Source: Monodelphis domestica (Eukaryota; Chordata; Mammalia; Didelphimorphia; Didelphidae). Taken from it: 64,000 nt of DNA. The stretch is from assembly GCF_027887165.1 (NCBI RefSeq), contig NC_077227.1:75024305-75088304 (forward strand). The letters are read 5' to 3'. This document shows positions 35,058-45,764 of this stretch, piece after piece. The notes under the pieces were generated by a model that saw nothing but the letters and a program-made list of their open reading frames with translations, was not told the origin of the DNA and ran no database searches. Position 1 is the first letter of the stretch, and every line of letters starts with the position of its first letter. Position numbers and translations under genes: made by a program.

Positions 35058-35274
35058 CATCATGGTTTTAGAATGAAGTAATATGAAGTAAAATACTTTA
35101 AAATTTTCCTTCTCTAAAAAAATGTGCCTCATTTCAGTAACTTAACATCTTGTCAGTGTTGGTTGAAATTGGATCAAATTGTGAGTTTTCTGCTGAAATG
35201 CTCTCAATACTTTAAATTTTTATTGTGGCAATTTATAAATAATATTCTTTTTATAGGACCTCTATAAATTTATG

Positions 35275-35510
35275 TTAAATAATTTCTACTACAACAAGAC
35301 CATCCTTTTTGGCAGAGTCACTATATGTTGCCCCTTCTATTGCCACTCTCACTAACCTTCCATTTCTTTTTGTCTGCTGACTGCTTGCCTGTTGCTTACA
35401 AACATTCCCATATTTTTCTCAACCTCAAAAATTCCTCCCCTGGCTAATTAATGTATCTCTTCTCTCTTTAATGACTAAACTTGAGAAGGCCCTTTTTTTG
35501 TCTTCTTAAT
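35275..35510 (+). mobile_element. L2 LINE ORF2 fragment
   Basis: 'ttgcctgttgcttacaaaca' (35386) and 'aattcctcccctggctaatt' to 'gagaaggcc' follow the L2 reverse-transcriptase region order. No open frame remains. Confidence 0.6.
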
Positions 35511-35514
35511 GTGG

Positions 35515-35730
35515 TAAGAATTATATGAACCTTTGCAGAGTGAATGGAACCAAGAGAACAAATTATACAAAGACAACAATATAGCAAAGACAACTTTGAA
35601 AGAAATAGGGATCCTGATTATCATCAGGATCGATGACTGATCATGATTCCATCTGCTGCTGCTCTAAACATGCCACCTGCCTTTTAATAAGGAAAAGGAC
35701 TGAGTGTAGAATAAGACAAATTTTTTTTAA
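35515..35730 (+). mobile_element. Old L1 3' fragment
   Basis: 'gagtgaatggaaccaagagaac' near 35539 and 'caaagacaacaatatagcaa' match the block that follows ORF2 in older L1 copies here (compare 59440-59560). Confidence 0.6.
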
Positions 35731-35850
35731 AGCCTCTAGTGCAAAAATTTGTTTTACTGTTATACATGTTTGTAAATAGAGGTTTTTTTTTCTCATTCTC
35801 AGTGGGGAGGGTGAGGATAAAATATAACTTAATTTTTCTTTTACCCCCCA

Positions 35851-36085
35851 AATTATTACCTTTTTTTTTAAACCCTTACCTTCCGTCTTGGAGTCAATAC
35901 TGTGTACTGTGTATTGGCTCCAAGGCAGAAGAGTGGTAAGGGCTAGGCAATAGAGGTCAAGTGACTTGCCCAGGGTCACACAGCTGGGAAGTGTCTGAGG
36001 CCAAATTTGAACCTAGGACCTCCCATCTCTAGGCCTACCTCACAATCCACTGAGCTACCCAGCTGCCCCCTAATTATCACCTTTT
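35851..36085 (-). mobile_element. Marsupial tRNA-derived SINE with target-site duplication
   Basis: Minus orientation: T-rich left end, 'cccttaccttccgtcttgga', the reversed core 'gtgacttgcccagggtcaca', and the head at the right ending 'gagctacccagctgcccc'. The flanking repeats are AATTATTACCTTTT (35851-35864) and AATTATCACCTTTT (36072-36085), one mismatch. Confidence 0.88.
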
Positions 36086-36300
36086 AAGTGAAGCTTTTCC
36101 TGGTCTCCCCTCCAGGTCTCAGCTCCTGCTGCATATTGCTCCAAATGACCTTTTATCTATCTTGTATTTCTCTCACTATGCATGTTTCTCTCCTCAGTAG
36201 ACCATAAGCTCCTTAAAGGCAGGAATTGTTTCACTTCTATCTGTATCTAGTATTGATTGCAGCTGATTCACAGTAGTCCCTGAATAAATAAATTCCTGCT
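36086..36300 (+). mobile_element. L2 LINE 3' end
   Basis: 'gaagcttttcctggtctccc' to 'accataagctccttaaaggc' and 'gtccctgaataaataaa' match the L2 3' end. Confidence 0.7.
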
Positions 36301-36344
36301 GATGACTTGGCAGGGAACTAATTTTTTTTTTAAAGAATGAGCAT

Positions 36345-36435
36345 TTATCAAGTCATGTACCAAGCACTAGGCTAAACACTGAGGATTAACATAGGAAAGC
36401 AAATTATCTCCTGCTCTTCAGGAGCTCACATTCTT
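36345..36435 (+). repeat. Start block of the ancient unassigned repeat
   Basis: 'gcatttatcaagtcatgtac' with 'caagcactaggctaaacact' and 'cttcaggagctcacattc' matches the start block seen at 24785. It is cut off by an L1. Confidence 0.5.
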
Positions 36436-36733
36436 TCTTTTTTTGGGAGGGGGGAGGAGGGCCAAAAAGATATTTTATTTTAACAATTACATGTAATAAC
36501 AAATTTCCATGTAAATTTTCTGAAGTTATATGATCCAAATTGTCTCCCTCCCTCCCTTTTCTCCCTCTTTTGGGAGCTGGCAAGCAATTCAATCTGGGAT
36601 AAACATATGTTATCATGCAAAACATTTCCATATTGTTCTTTTTTGTAAGAGAACAATCATATAAAACCAAAACTCAAAAATAAAAACACAAATAAACTAG
36701 TGAAAAATCACATGCTTTGATCTGACAGGAAAC
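36436..36733 (-). mobile_element. L1 3' UTR
   Basis: Minus-oriented: 'atccaaattgtctccctccc', 'gctggcaagcaattcaatct' and 'catgcaaaacatttccatat' are marsupial L1 3' UTR landmarks. No ORF2 part is kept. Confidence 0.75.
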
Positions 36734-36734
36734 T

Positions 36735-36953
36735 TGTGTGTGTGTGTGTGTGTGTGTGTGTTTTAAACCCTACCTTCCATCTTGGAGTCAATACTGTGTA
36801 TTGATTCCAAGGCGAAAGACTGGTAACTTGCCTAGAGTCACACAGCTTGGAAGTGTCTGAGGTAAGATTTGAACCTCCAACACCCCCCCCCACCCCCCAG
36901 TTTCTAGGCCTGGCTCTCAATCCACTGAGATACCCAGCTGCCCCCCCCCCCCC
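36735..36953 (-). mobile_element. Marsupial tRNA-derived SINE preceded by (TG)n
   Basis: A (TG)n run at 36735-36761 leads into a minus-oriented SINE (36762-36953): 'accctaccttccatcttgga', 'cttgcctagagtcacacagc', and the head 'ctcaatccactgagataccc'. It contains two long C runs near 36880-36900 and 36940-36952. Confidence 0.85.
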
Positions 36954-36960
36954 TCCTCCA

Positions 36961-37062
36961 GGCTTCTGGAGACAAAGAGTCACTTGACTTCCTATGCATG
37001 GGGCTTATTTCCCACCTGAAGTGGATGTCTATTGTCTGGGGGTAAACCCTCTGGTGACAAGA
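36961..37062. mobile_element. Partial second copy of the foldback element
   Basis: 'ttctggagacaaagagtcac' through 'cccacctgaagtggatgtct' and 'attgtctggg' matches the reverse complement of about 34710-34835 of the 34.6-kb element. It keeps part of the loop and one arm and is more diverged. Confidence 0.65.
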
Positions 37063-37289
37063 AAAGCATTTTACTACTACTAAAGCATTTCACCAGCTTT
37101 TGAAGCAAAGTAGGAATTTGTAGTAGGTTTGTTGCTATTGTTGCTATTCAGAGCTCACCCTTAGGTCAAAGTGTCTGAATGTGAGAGAGGGCACAAGGTG
37201 TAGGAAACCAGGACTCAGGAAGTCTGGCCCTCAGCCCTGTAAAGGAAGGGGTGGGGTTGGGTGGAATGGGGGGCGAATCACATACCCTC

Positions 37290-37870
37290 CCAATCCCCCC
37301 CCCAAGTCTTTAACTTTTGTTCGTTAGATCTTAGTTTAAATCTGTTCCCCTATTCCTTCCCCCTAATCATTCTCCCTCTTTCCAATTTATCTTTCCTGTA
37401 CACAATGGCCAAACTGTCATTCCTAGATCACAGGTCTGACTCTTGTCATTCCCCTACTCAAGAAGCTCCAGGGGCTCCCTTCTGGCTCTGTCTGACATTT
37501 AAAACCCTTCACAAACTGGCTCTAGCTGAGATTGGTTGGTTTAGTCATTCCATTCCAATCCAGGACAACTCTGTCTCCACAGCAGCAGCAAATCCCTTCA
37601 TTCTAATATCTGAATTAATTCTTTAGATTACTTTATTCTCACCCCTCATTTTCTCCCTACTGAAGTAATTATCAACCCCAAACTGCCATCATTTAAACTC
37701 CTTCCTCTGACCTCTACTGACCACTCTCTTAATCCTACCCTGGCTCAACCCAATCCAGTCTATCCCTACCACTGCAGTCTCTTGAATGACTGCTCCACAG
37801 GAAAAGAAGTTTCCTTTCTTGTTCTAGCCATCTTCAGAGGCTCTTTATTGAATATAGTTTTATGGCAATA
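37290..37870 (+). mobile_element. L2 LINE ORF2 fragment
   Basis: 'cccctactcaagaagctcca', 'catttaaaacccttcacaaa' and 'ctggctctagctgag' follow the L2 ORF2 3' order. The 121-aa frame 37261-37626 crosses it and is a relic. Confidence 0.6.
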
Positions 37871-38005
37871 TGATCATTAAGTGATGTATTTAACATTTCT
37901 GCTTTTCTACATTTGTTTTAGAGGCTTTTATTCCTGAATACATTTTCTATTTTTGTGCATACTAGGTATAGCTGAGAAAGAACAATATATTCTTATCTAT
38001 TCTCA

Positions 38006-38255
38006 AGGGCAGCTAGATGGCATAGTGGATATAGTGCCAGCCTCAAATCAAGGAGACTCATCTTAATGAGTTCAAATCTGGCTTCGGATATCTACAAGTT
38101 GGGTGTCCCTAAGCAAATCACTTGCTCCTGTTTGCTTCTGTTACCTCATTTACAAAAGGAACAGGAGAAGGAAATGGCAAACCACTCCAGTCTCTTTGCC
38201 AAGAAAACCTCAAATAGGGTCATAACAAATCAGACACAATTGAAATGAATGAACA
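38006..38255 (+). mobile_element. MAR1-like CORE-SINE
   Basis: The head 'ggcagctagatggcatagtg', a B-box-like 'gagttcaaatctgg', the core 'cctaagcaaatcacttgctc', and the BovB/RTE-type end 'ggcaaaccactccagtctct' ... 'aaatcagacacaattgaaat' are all visible. Confidence 0.8.
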
Positions 38256-38269
38256 ATATGGACTCATTC

Positions 38270-39000
38270 AATGTTCTCCAAACATCTATCATACCTAACT
38301 TCTCTGAAATTCTATTCATCCCCTTAACTTCTTTCTTTAATTTTCTAATTTATCTAAGTCTGAGAAGCTAAAATGAAGTCCCCCACTCTTGAGTTTTATG
38401 ATCTATTTCCTCCTGTAACTCATTTAACTTTTTTTGTTAAGAATTTAGATGCTATGCCATTTGGTGCATATGTTTAGTACTGTTATTAATTCATTATTTA
38501 TGGTACCTTTTAGCAAAATGTAATTTCCCTGTTTATCTCTTTAAATTAGATTTACTTTTACTTTTGTCTGAGATTATGATTGCTACTGCTACCTTTTATA
38601 TTTTAGCTGAAGCATACCAGAGTTTATTCCAGTCCTTTATTTTAACTCTGTATGTGTCTTTCTGTTTCAAATTAACATATAAACAACGTATTATTGGATT
38701 CTAATAAATTCTGCTATCCTCTTCTGTTTTATGTGTGAGTCATTCTCCTCCTTATTCCCTCCCACACCTTTCTCTTCACTCCTTTCCCTCCTATTTCCCT
38801 ATTGGGTAAAATGGATTTCTGTACTCAGTTGTGTGAGTTTATGTATGCTTTCCTCCTTTGGCCAGTTCAGATGAGAGTGAGGTTTGTGTTATCCACTCCT
38901 CCCCCTATTATCTATCTCCTCTAGTATATGAACTCTTTGTGTACGATCCACTTATATTTTTTCCCCAAAAGAATTTGGATTGGTGCATTTTTTGTATTGT
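38270..39000 (-). mobile_element. L1 ORF2 endonuclease relic
   Basis: Read on the minus strand, 38390-38640 gives pieces of the L1 endonuclease: a K-x-x-R-D-x-E-x-N-Y-I stretch, an L-K-G-T-I segment, and a G-D-F core, in the right order but with stops. The part from 38700 to 39000 is less certain. Confidence 0.5.
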
Positions 39001-39109
39001 TGTGGAGAAGAGATGGTGGCAAGTAAGCTCAACTGCTTCCTCTTACCCTGCTACTTTAACTCATCTTCCCCCTTCCCAGTTTTCTCTGCTAAATCTTTAT
39101 CCAGGTCGC

Positions 39110-40075
39110 ACACACAAAGTATGTGTCCCCAGGGCTTTATTTTGGGCTTGCTTTTCTATTTAACTATTTTATTTGATGATCTCATCATCTCCCATAAATT
39201 CAACAACCATCTCTATGTGGATGATTCTCAGATCTAATTATTCACCCTAACTTCTCTTCCTGACTGCTGGTCTTACATTCCAACTGCCTATTGGACATCT
39301 CAAACTGATATCCTATAGACATCTTAAACTTAGGATATATAAAACAGAATTTATGATCTGTCTTCTAAATCTCATCTTCCCTAACTTCCCTATTCTTGTC
39401 TTGGGCACTACCATGTTCCCTGTCATCTTTGACTCCTCACTCATTCTTAGCCACCATATCTTAATGTCAAGTCCTATTGCTCTGCCTTTACAGGGTCACT
39501 CTTGCATGCCTTATTTCTTTCCTCTCAATGACATTACCCTGGCACAGACCCTTGCTCCCTCCTACATAGACTGCTGCTTGGCCTCCCTGCCCCTAGTCTC
39601 TCTCCACCTCCAAGTCCATCCTCTTCTTAGTTGTCCTAAAGTACAGTTCTGATTAGGTTATTCCATATCCCCCAATCCATTCCATTCAATAAATACTTTA
39701 ATGGCTCCCTGTCACTTGCCAGGATCAAATAGAAAATCTTCTGTTTGTTATTCAAAGACCTTCATAACCAAGCTTTTCTACCTTTCCAGTCTTCTCATGC
39801 CTTACTTTCTCCCTTCCCCACGTACTTTTGTGAGTCAGTGACCCTGCTTCCTTGCTGTTCCTAACACACCACACTTCATCTCTGGACTCCAAGCATTTTA
39901 ACCAACTGTCTTCCATTGTTGAATTTCACTCCTTCCTTGCCTATGTCTCCTGGCCACTCTAGCTTTCTTCAAGCCTCAGCTAAAATCTTATTTTTATAAG
40001 AAGCCTTTTCTTCCTGGTTCTCCTTAATCTTAATACCGTTTGTCTAAGACTGTCTTCAATTTTTCCTTGTTGAAA
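39110..40075 (+). mobile_element. L2 LINE ORF2 fragment
   Basis: About 1 kb with L2 ORF2 landmarks: 'tctatgtggatgattctcag' (39211, the YADD-like site in L2-type elements), 'tattggacatctcaaactga' (39289), 'ttgactcctcactcattctt' (39428) and 'aatggctccctgtcacttgc' (39700). Short frames (38980-39237, 39353-39652) are its remains. Confidence 0.75.
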
Positions 40076-40955
40076 GGATATTTTGGGGAGAATATAACTA
40101 ACTCCATTTTGTGCTCTTATTAAATAAACGTACTGAATGTCTCCTTCTGTATCTCCCTTTTTCTAGTGACTTTACTGTTACAAAAGAAGACATTGAATTC
40201 CCAAGAACTTACCCACTTCTCTTTATTCAGCTAATAAGGCCTTAGTGGGATTAACAAATGCTAACAAATGAACTGACTGATAAAGATGATACAGTTTTTT
40301 TCATTCTGGTGTAAATGGCTATTCTGGAAGACTTTTGTCTTTTTATGTTGTTGTATCCCTAAGTATAGCTCAGTTTGATGCATTCAGTAAATGCTGGTTG
40401 AATAGGATTAAATAAAACAAATCCTTAAAATATTTCTTTAATTTAGATTAATTTGTGGTTTGAAGCATTCCCAGTTTGTTAATAATTTCTTGTTGTATAG
40501 GCCAAGCCTATTAAAAAATATTAACTCGGACAATAAAATTCAGCTTTTAATGAACTTTCTTCAAAATGTACTGATTGTCCTATAGATAAACATTAAATTA
40601 AATAAAAAGCTATTACAAATTTATAGCTTTTAATTTATATCATTCATTTGTACTATTTTACATTTTGAAATAAACTTCATTCAAAAATACAAGCTATAAG
40701 TCAAAATTCCAAATACATGTACATACATAAACAAATAATATAATCAAGTAAAAGGAAACACTTACCTTAATCTTTTGATCATAAGCAGCTAGGATATCTA
40801 CTCAAAATGTATCAGTTGAAATTTAGCATACATTTCACTAAAAATAAAAAGATATATATTTTTTAATGAAAGTATTCCTCTAACAAATAATAACTCTTTA
40901 CCGGTATATAGGCACCCTTAATGGAAAGGAAAAGTTGTTCATAATAGAAGTATAT
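40076..40955. other. AT-rich stretch, nothing recognised
   Basis: No gene or named repeat was recognised. Confidence 0.4.
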
Positions 40956-40959
40956 AAAT

Positions 40960-41215
40960 GAGGCCTTTCCAGATTCTCCAGCTTCAAGTGCCTGTCCTTC
41001 CAGTGCTCTGCCCACTGAACCATATAACATTTCTATCTTGCATTTATTCTCCTGATATTTATTCTGTATCTGTTTTTGTATGCACTCATTTCCTTTAGAA
41101 TGTAAGATTCCTGAAGGATAAATTGTTTCATTCTTTGTACTTGGGTCCCCATGATCTAGCAGAGTGCTTAGAAGGCAGAAGTTACTTAATAAATGCTTAT
41201 GGATTACTTTATGAA
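40960..41215 (+). mobile_element. L2 LINE 3' end
   Basis: 'gaatgtaagattcctgaagg', 'gtacttgggtccccatgatc' and 'cttaataaatgcttatgg' are L2 3'-end landmarks. Confidence 0.7.
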
Positions 41216-42625
41216 AGCACTGGCTAACCTATATCAATTAGGCATAATACCATTTACCAATATTTGAGAATACTATAAAATTAGTTTCTAGTATACATTC
41301 TGCTGGGTAAGTTAAGTATCTAAACTCATGGTAATTTCTAAGCCACCTAAATTCATGCCATTAAAAACTATTATAATACACATAAGTGGATAATTTAATA
41401 GCTGTTAAATTAATAATGATTATCAATTATTGTCTGTCTAAGAGCCTAATTTACATCTAAGGAGGAATTTACTATCTAGTTCTATATACATCTAGTTCCT
41501 TCCTTGTGAAAAGTAAGCAAAAATGTAAAGTTATGCTATGTTGAGTTATGACACAGGTTGCATAATACTGTAAATATGGGAAGAGAGCAAACAAATCTGC
41601 AAGGAGAATCTCTCCAGAGTCATTAAAAAGTATTATTAAATATGCTGCTAATCATACAGCCAAAATTTTACAAATTCCATTTAACCAATGCAGTATTCCT
41701 AAATAAGAATTAAATTTTATTGTATTTAGGATTCCTGGATTACAATCAGAAAAGACCTGAGAGGTCATTAGTACAAAGTCTTAATTGTATAGATGAGGAA
41801 ATTGAGATGCTGAGAAGTTAAATGAGTTGACCAAGGCCACCCAAGTAATCTCCTATTTTTAAAATACAAAGGATATATTTCAAAATGTTAGCAACAAAAG
41901 TCATTGTATAGAAAGGAAAGTTACAAATTAATTACTTTAACTAATTCACAGACATTAATGAAAAACTTGAGCAGAGAAACAATAGTCTACCAAAGTAGCC
42001 TCTTATCTTAAGGTTGGTCTTCTATTGTATCATCTTAAACATCAAATTAATATCTTAATGAAATACATGTGCTATCTAGCCTACTCATAACTGTAGTGGC
42101 TCCCCTTAGTCTCCAGGTGGGCTCATATTCTTCAGAATACAATGACTGAGTTATCATTCCCCTTCTATCTGATGCCTACTTATGCTTTGTATGAGTTTTG
42201 TGCTTGATTATAATCAACTTACCCTATACTCCCTAACTAGAATTTTGAGTTCAAGGAACTTAGATTACTGTGTATGTATTATGTCTGTCATCAACTAGTT
42301 TGTCAATCTCTTGGAGCTCCCCTCTCTAACTAGGATTTTAAACATTTTTTTGCTAACTCCTATGAATTTCAGAGGAGAATAACCTTCCTTAGTAATGAAT
42401 GAACTTTCCTTATGCCATCACCTACTCGCTTCAAAGCTCAACTCTTGTACTGGGTCTGACCAGTTTTTAGAGCTTTATTGCTTCAATTAATTTATTATTT
42501 ACTTATACCCCCACCTCACCCCAAACATAATGCCAACTCAGCATTGGCCTATTTACTGGTTACTGCTGTTGAGTTTAAGATCTGGTTCAAATCCTACCTG
42601 TCACTAGTTGTGTGATCATAGGCAA
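41216..42625. other. AT-rich stretch with a MIR fragment
   Basis: Positions 41750-41860 carry 'tatagatgaggaaattgaga' and 'ttgaccaaggccacccaagt', a MIR-like fragment. The rest holds nothing I can name. Confidence 0.45.
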
Positions 42626-42870
42626 TAGAAGCTAATAATAGTTAGCATTTATACAGTTCCAATTAGGTGCCATGTACTTTTCAAATGTTATCTCATTTGG
42701 ATCCTCATTACAGCCTTTGGATTTAGTTGCAATTGTTATTCTCATTTTATTGCTAAAGAAATTGAAATCTTGCCCAAGATCACACAATAAGTGCCTGAGG
42801 CTGAATTTGAACTCAGGTCTTCCTGACTCCATATCTAGTATTCCATCCATTTCCCCACAGAGGCAAGCCA
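42626..42870 (-). mobile_element. CORE-SINE (MIR/THER-like)
   Basis: 'gttagcatttatacagttcc' to 'cttgcccaagatcacacaat' and 'gaactcaggtcttcctgact' read as a minus-oriented CORE-SINE with its head at the right. Confidence 0.75.
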
Positions 42871-43849
42871 CTTAACAGCTACTTATCTATCTAGGGCTTA
42901 TCATTAGCTTCTACTCTCAACCTTCCCTTATCACTGTGAATACTAGACAGTGAGTAAAGAGCACCCAAAATGAAGCCCACATGAGAGGCCCCAAGCATAA
43001 TACATGTAAATATGGTAGGAGAGAAAACAAATCTGTAGGGGAAAACTTTTGAGAATCATTTAATCATTGTTTTTTGTTTGGTTGGTTTTTTTGAGACAAG
43101 GGGTAAGGAAGAAGAGAATTCAGTTGTAGAATCCACTGACTTGTGGTCATAGCTGAAGATCACCAACCACAATGACTATCATCTCCCTTCAGACCCCAAA
43201 AGATGACAGCCCAGGTCCCTGAACCCAAGAATCTTGGGAAATTCAGTGCTATAGGAGAAGCAGCCTTAGTAGAGACATGACCTTACTGTAGTCACAACTA
43301 CTACAACTATACAACTACCCAGAAAGTCCGTTCCCAAACTCTCTGGCCTCATCAACTGGTTTAACATCAGAAACTGATATTTTATTAGTGGAAATGATGT
43401 AAAATAGAGGTGTTAGTATCAGCTCTGAAAAAAATAAAAAGTATTTTTCCCAAATATGTTAGTGAAAAACAAAACCAAAATCAAAGTCTGCTTTGTTGTT
43501 GCACCCTAAGGACCATGGGCCCTTTCTGACTTACTTGTAACTGAAACTTCCCTTATATTTTCTGTTCCCAGAACACAAGGTCTGTCTCACTTTTCTGTCA
43601 GTGTCCCTAGTCCTGGTTGGTCCTTAGAAGATGGTGCTTAATTAATATTTTTCTTTTATTCATTCTTTCGGGTTCCACCCTATAGGAGTCAGAACCATAA
43701 AAGAAATGAGTGATAGAAAACTTCCAGAACTGTCTGAATTCGTATCAGGGCCTTTGAGGCAGGAAAGGCCTTCTGAAGGTCATCACCAAGCTCCTTAGGA
43801 GGTTCACTCTCCACCAGGAGAGGTTAAGCCTGCTGTGTGACCCATACAG
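42871..43849. other. No recognised gene or repeat
   Basis: AT-rich to mixed composition. No exon, RNA gene or named repeat is supported. Confidence 0.4.
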
Positions 43850-44085
43850 CAGCTAGGCAGCCCAGGAAATAGAGCACCAGGCGAGGAAGCAGAAAGACCT
43901 GAGTTCAAATGGGATCTCAGATATTTACTGGCTGTATGACCCTAGGCAAGGCACTTGGTCCTGTTTGCCTCAGTTTCTTTATCTGTAAAATGAGCTGAAA
44001 ATGGCCAACCATTCCAGTATCTCTGCCAAGAAAACCCCAAATGGGGTCATTAAGGGTTTTGATGGCTGATGGAACAACAATGTGT
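43850..44085 (+). mobile_element. MAR1-like CORE-SINE
   Basis: 'gcagctaggcagcccaggaa', B box 'gagttcaaatggg', core 'accctaggcaaggcacttgg', then the BovB/RTE-type 3' end 'ccattccagtatctctgcca' and 'aatggggtcattaaggg'. Confidence 0.8.
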
Positions 44086-44207
44086 GCTAGGCCCTGTGTC
44101 CAGTACTAGAGATACAAAAAAGGGGTTATGCCCAGCCTCTGCTGCCCAGGAAGGCCCGGTCTGGTCGCTAGGGGAAGTGATTTGCCCAGGGTCTCCTGGT
44201 ACAGTTG

Positions 44208-44362
44208 CTTTTTTTAATTCCAAGCCCTTACTTTGCTTCTTCGAATCAATACGGTGTCTTGGTTCCAAGGCAGAAAAGCGGTAAAGGCTGAGTAATTGGA
44301 GTTAAAACTACTAGCCCAGGGTCACATTTAAGGCCAGGACCTCCCATGTCTAGGCCAGGGTT
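44208..44362 (-). mobile_element. Degraded marsupial SINE
   Basis: Minus-oriented: T-rich left end, 'cccttactttgcttcttcga', 'cttggttccaaggcagaaaa', and a shortened head. A further SINE-like word 'gatttgcccagggtctcctg' lies at 44179. Confidence 0.65.
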
Positions 44363-44879
44363 GGGGCTGCTTTTGAGCCTAAGCCTTCCACAGTTCATGT
44401 ACGGTGCCCCTGCAGCACGTGGCCTCCCCGCCGGCCGCAGCGCTTCCTCCTGCGGGAGGGCCGAGGTCTGCACTTTAGGCTTCTGATCCCAGCCTCCCAC
44501 TTTAGGCCTCCCCCAGCCCCAGAAGCCGCCCGGGCCGGCTCACTGACCTCAGGAACCCCCAGGCCGCGGGGACCCGGAAGCCCCAAGGAAGTCGCAGTCC
44601 GGAGAAGCCTAGGGGAAAGCCGGAAGGTGGAGGCGGGGCCCGACTCGAACCCGGCAGCTTTCTGGGTCGGGAGGGCTGGGGCTGTACCAGCAGCCGTCCT
44701 AGGGGCGCCACCGAGGCCGCCTGAAGACACGCCTTCTCCTTAGCCTCCTCCCTCACGCGCGGGCGCGGTAGGTAGGGCAGGAGGCCGCGGGCGCGAGGCG
44801 CGGGTACGCGCGTCGGTCGCCTCCGAGGTGATGGCGTAGGGGGCCGGGGTTCCCCGCCCCACACCCAGCTGTTAGTGTT

Positions 44880-44895
44880 GGGCACGCGCGTGCCC
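44880..44895. promoter_or_regulatory. Perfect 16-bp CpG palindrome in the promoter
   Basis: GGGCACGCGCGTGCCC reads the same on both strands. It sits about 85 bp upstream of the TATA-like element. The alternating GC core resembles NRF1- or E2F-type sites without matching either fully. Confidence 0.5.
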
Positions 44896-45145
44896 CCGCC
44901 CCTCCTCCCATCCCCCCGTCCCCGCTCCCGCCCCCATACAGCCCCCCCTCCCCCCTCCTGCCTTTTAAAGGCGTAGCTCTGGCCGCTGTCCCGGAAAGCC
45001 CTTCCTTCGCTCCCGTTAGGCTCCGAGGCCGGAGGAGGGAGGAGAAAGCAAGAGAGGAAGACAGCCTCGACTTGAGCAGCCGCTCCCTCCCGCCGAGCCC
45101 CGCCGCCACTCTCTCCAGCGCCCCTCCGCCGCCGTAGCAGTCGTC

Positions 45146-45587
45146 ATGTTCCGATACCTCGGGGAAGCGCTGCAGCTGTCCCGGGCCGGGGCCTCGGCCT
45201 CAGCCGCCGCCGCCGCCTCGGTGGATCCCGCTGCCTCCGCCCTGCTCCTGCGGGCCCGGGGCCAGCCCGCAGCCGCGCCGCCCGCCCCTCGACGCCTCTA
45301 CAGCGAGGCTGCCGGGTCCCGGGAGGACGATCCCAACTTCTTCAATATGGTGGAGGGCTTCTTCGACCGCGGCGCCAGCATCGTGGAGGACAAGCTGGTG
45401 GAGGACCTGAAGACGCGGGAGAGCGAAGATCAGAAGCGTAACCGGGTGCGCGGCATCCTGCGCATCATCAAACCCTGCAACCATGTGCTGAGCGTCACCT
45501 TCCCCATCAAGAGGGACGACGGCTCCTGGGAGGTGATAGAAGGCTACAGGGCGCAGCACAGCCAGCACCGCACCCCCTGCAAGGGAG
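45146..45587 (+). CDS. GLUD1: Glutamate dehydrogenase 1, mitochondrial: exon 1
   Basis: GLUD1 encodes the mitochondrial matrix enzyme that interconverts glutamate with 2-oxoglutarate and ammonia using NAD(P). The ATG at 45146 has G at -3 and gives the family N-terminus [15 protein letters not shown] (human MYRYLGEAL). Residues 1-52 form an Arg/Ala/Leu/Ser-rich mitochondrial presequence ending RRLY before SEA, where mature GDH is expected to begin (Ser53). Then come [20 protein letters not shown] (59-78), the [14 protein letters not shown] block (103-116) and [16 protein letters not shown] (133-148). Lys146 corresponds to bovine mature Lys90. The donor is GGAG|GTGAGT after 45587, leaving one base of codon 148. 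The frame runs on to a stop at 45770-45772, but conservation stops at the donor. Confidence 0.96.
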
Positions 45588-45764
45588 GTGAGTGGGGATG
45601 GGGGGTGCCGCCCACTCTGCTCCTTGCAGCCCTTGCTATCATCGCCCTGGGAGTGGGGAGAGGGCGCCCACTCTGCCTTGCGGCGCCAGAGAACGTCCTA
45701 AAGGTGGGGAGGGGGGGCGCCCACTCTGCCTCTTGTGGCCCCATCGAATGGCCTTGGGATGGGG
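45588..45764 (+). repeat. Three-unit minisatellite just after GLUD1 exon 1
   Basis: Three G/C-rich units of roughly 60, 52 and 55 bp (about 45595-45654, 45655-45706, 45707-45761) share the core 'gcgcccactctgcc' (first copy 'gccgcccactctgct'). Each unit begins with a G-rich run. The array ends at a second strong splice-donor sequence, GTGAGT at 45765-45770. Confidence 0.7.

Noticed and set aside
37979..38265. 'gaacaatat' repeats flanking the MAR1 SINE at 38 kb as a target-site duplication
   Set aside because: The left copy is about 28 bp away from the SINE start, so it does not abut the element.
1..44389. Coding exons of SHLD2 on the minus strand
   Set aside because: No minus-strand frame resembles the SHLD2 protein and no long exon is present. 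The expected large coding exon must lie outside the window if the gene is here.
44395..45109. Minus-strand open frames of 111-127 codons upstream of GLUD1
   Set aside because: They lie in the CpG island, are Ala/Gly/Pro/Arg-rich by composition and show no family motif. A non-coding first exon of SHLD2 is possible, but not a protein.
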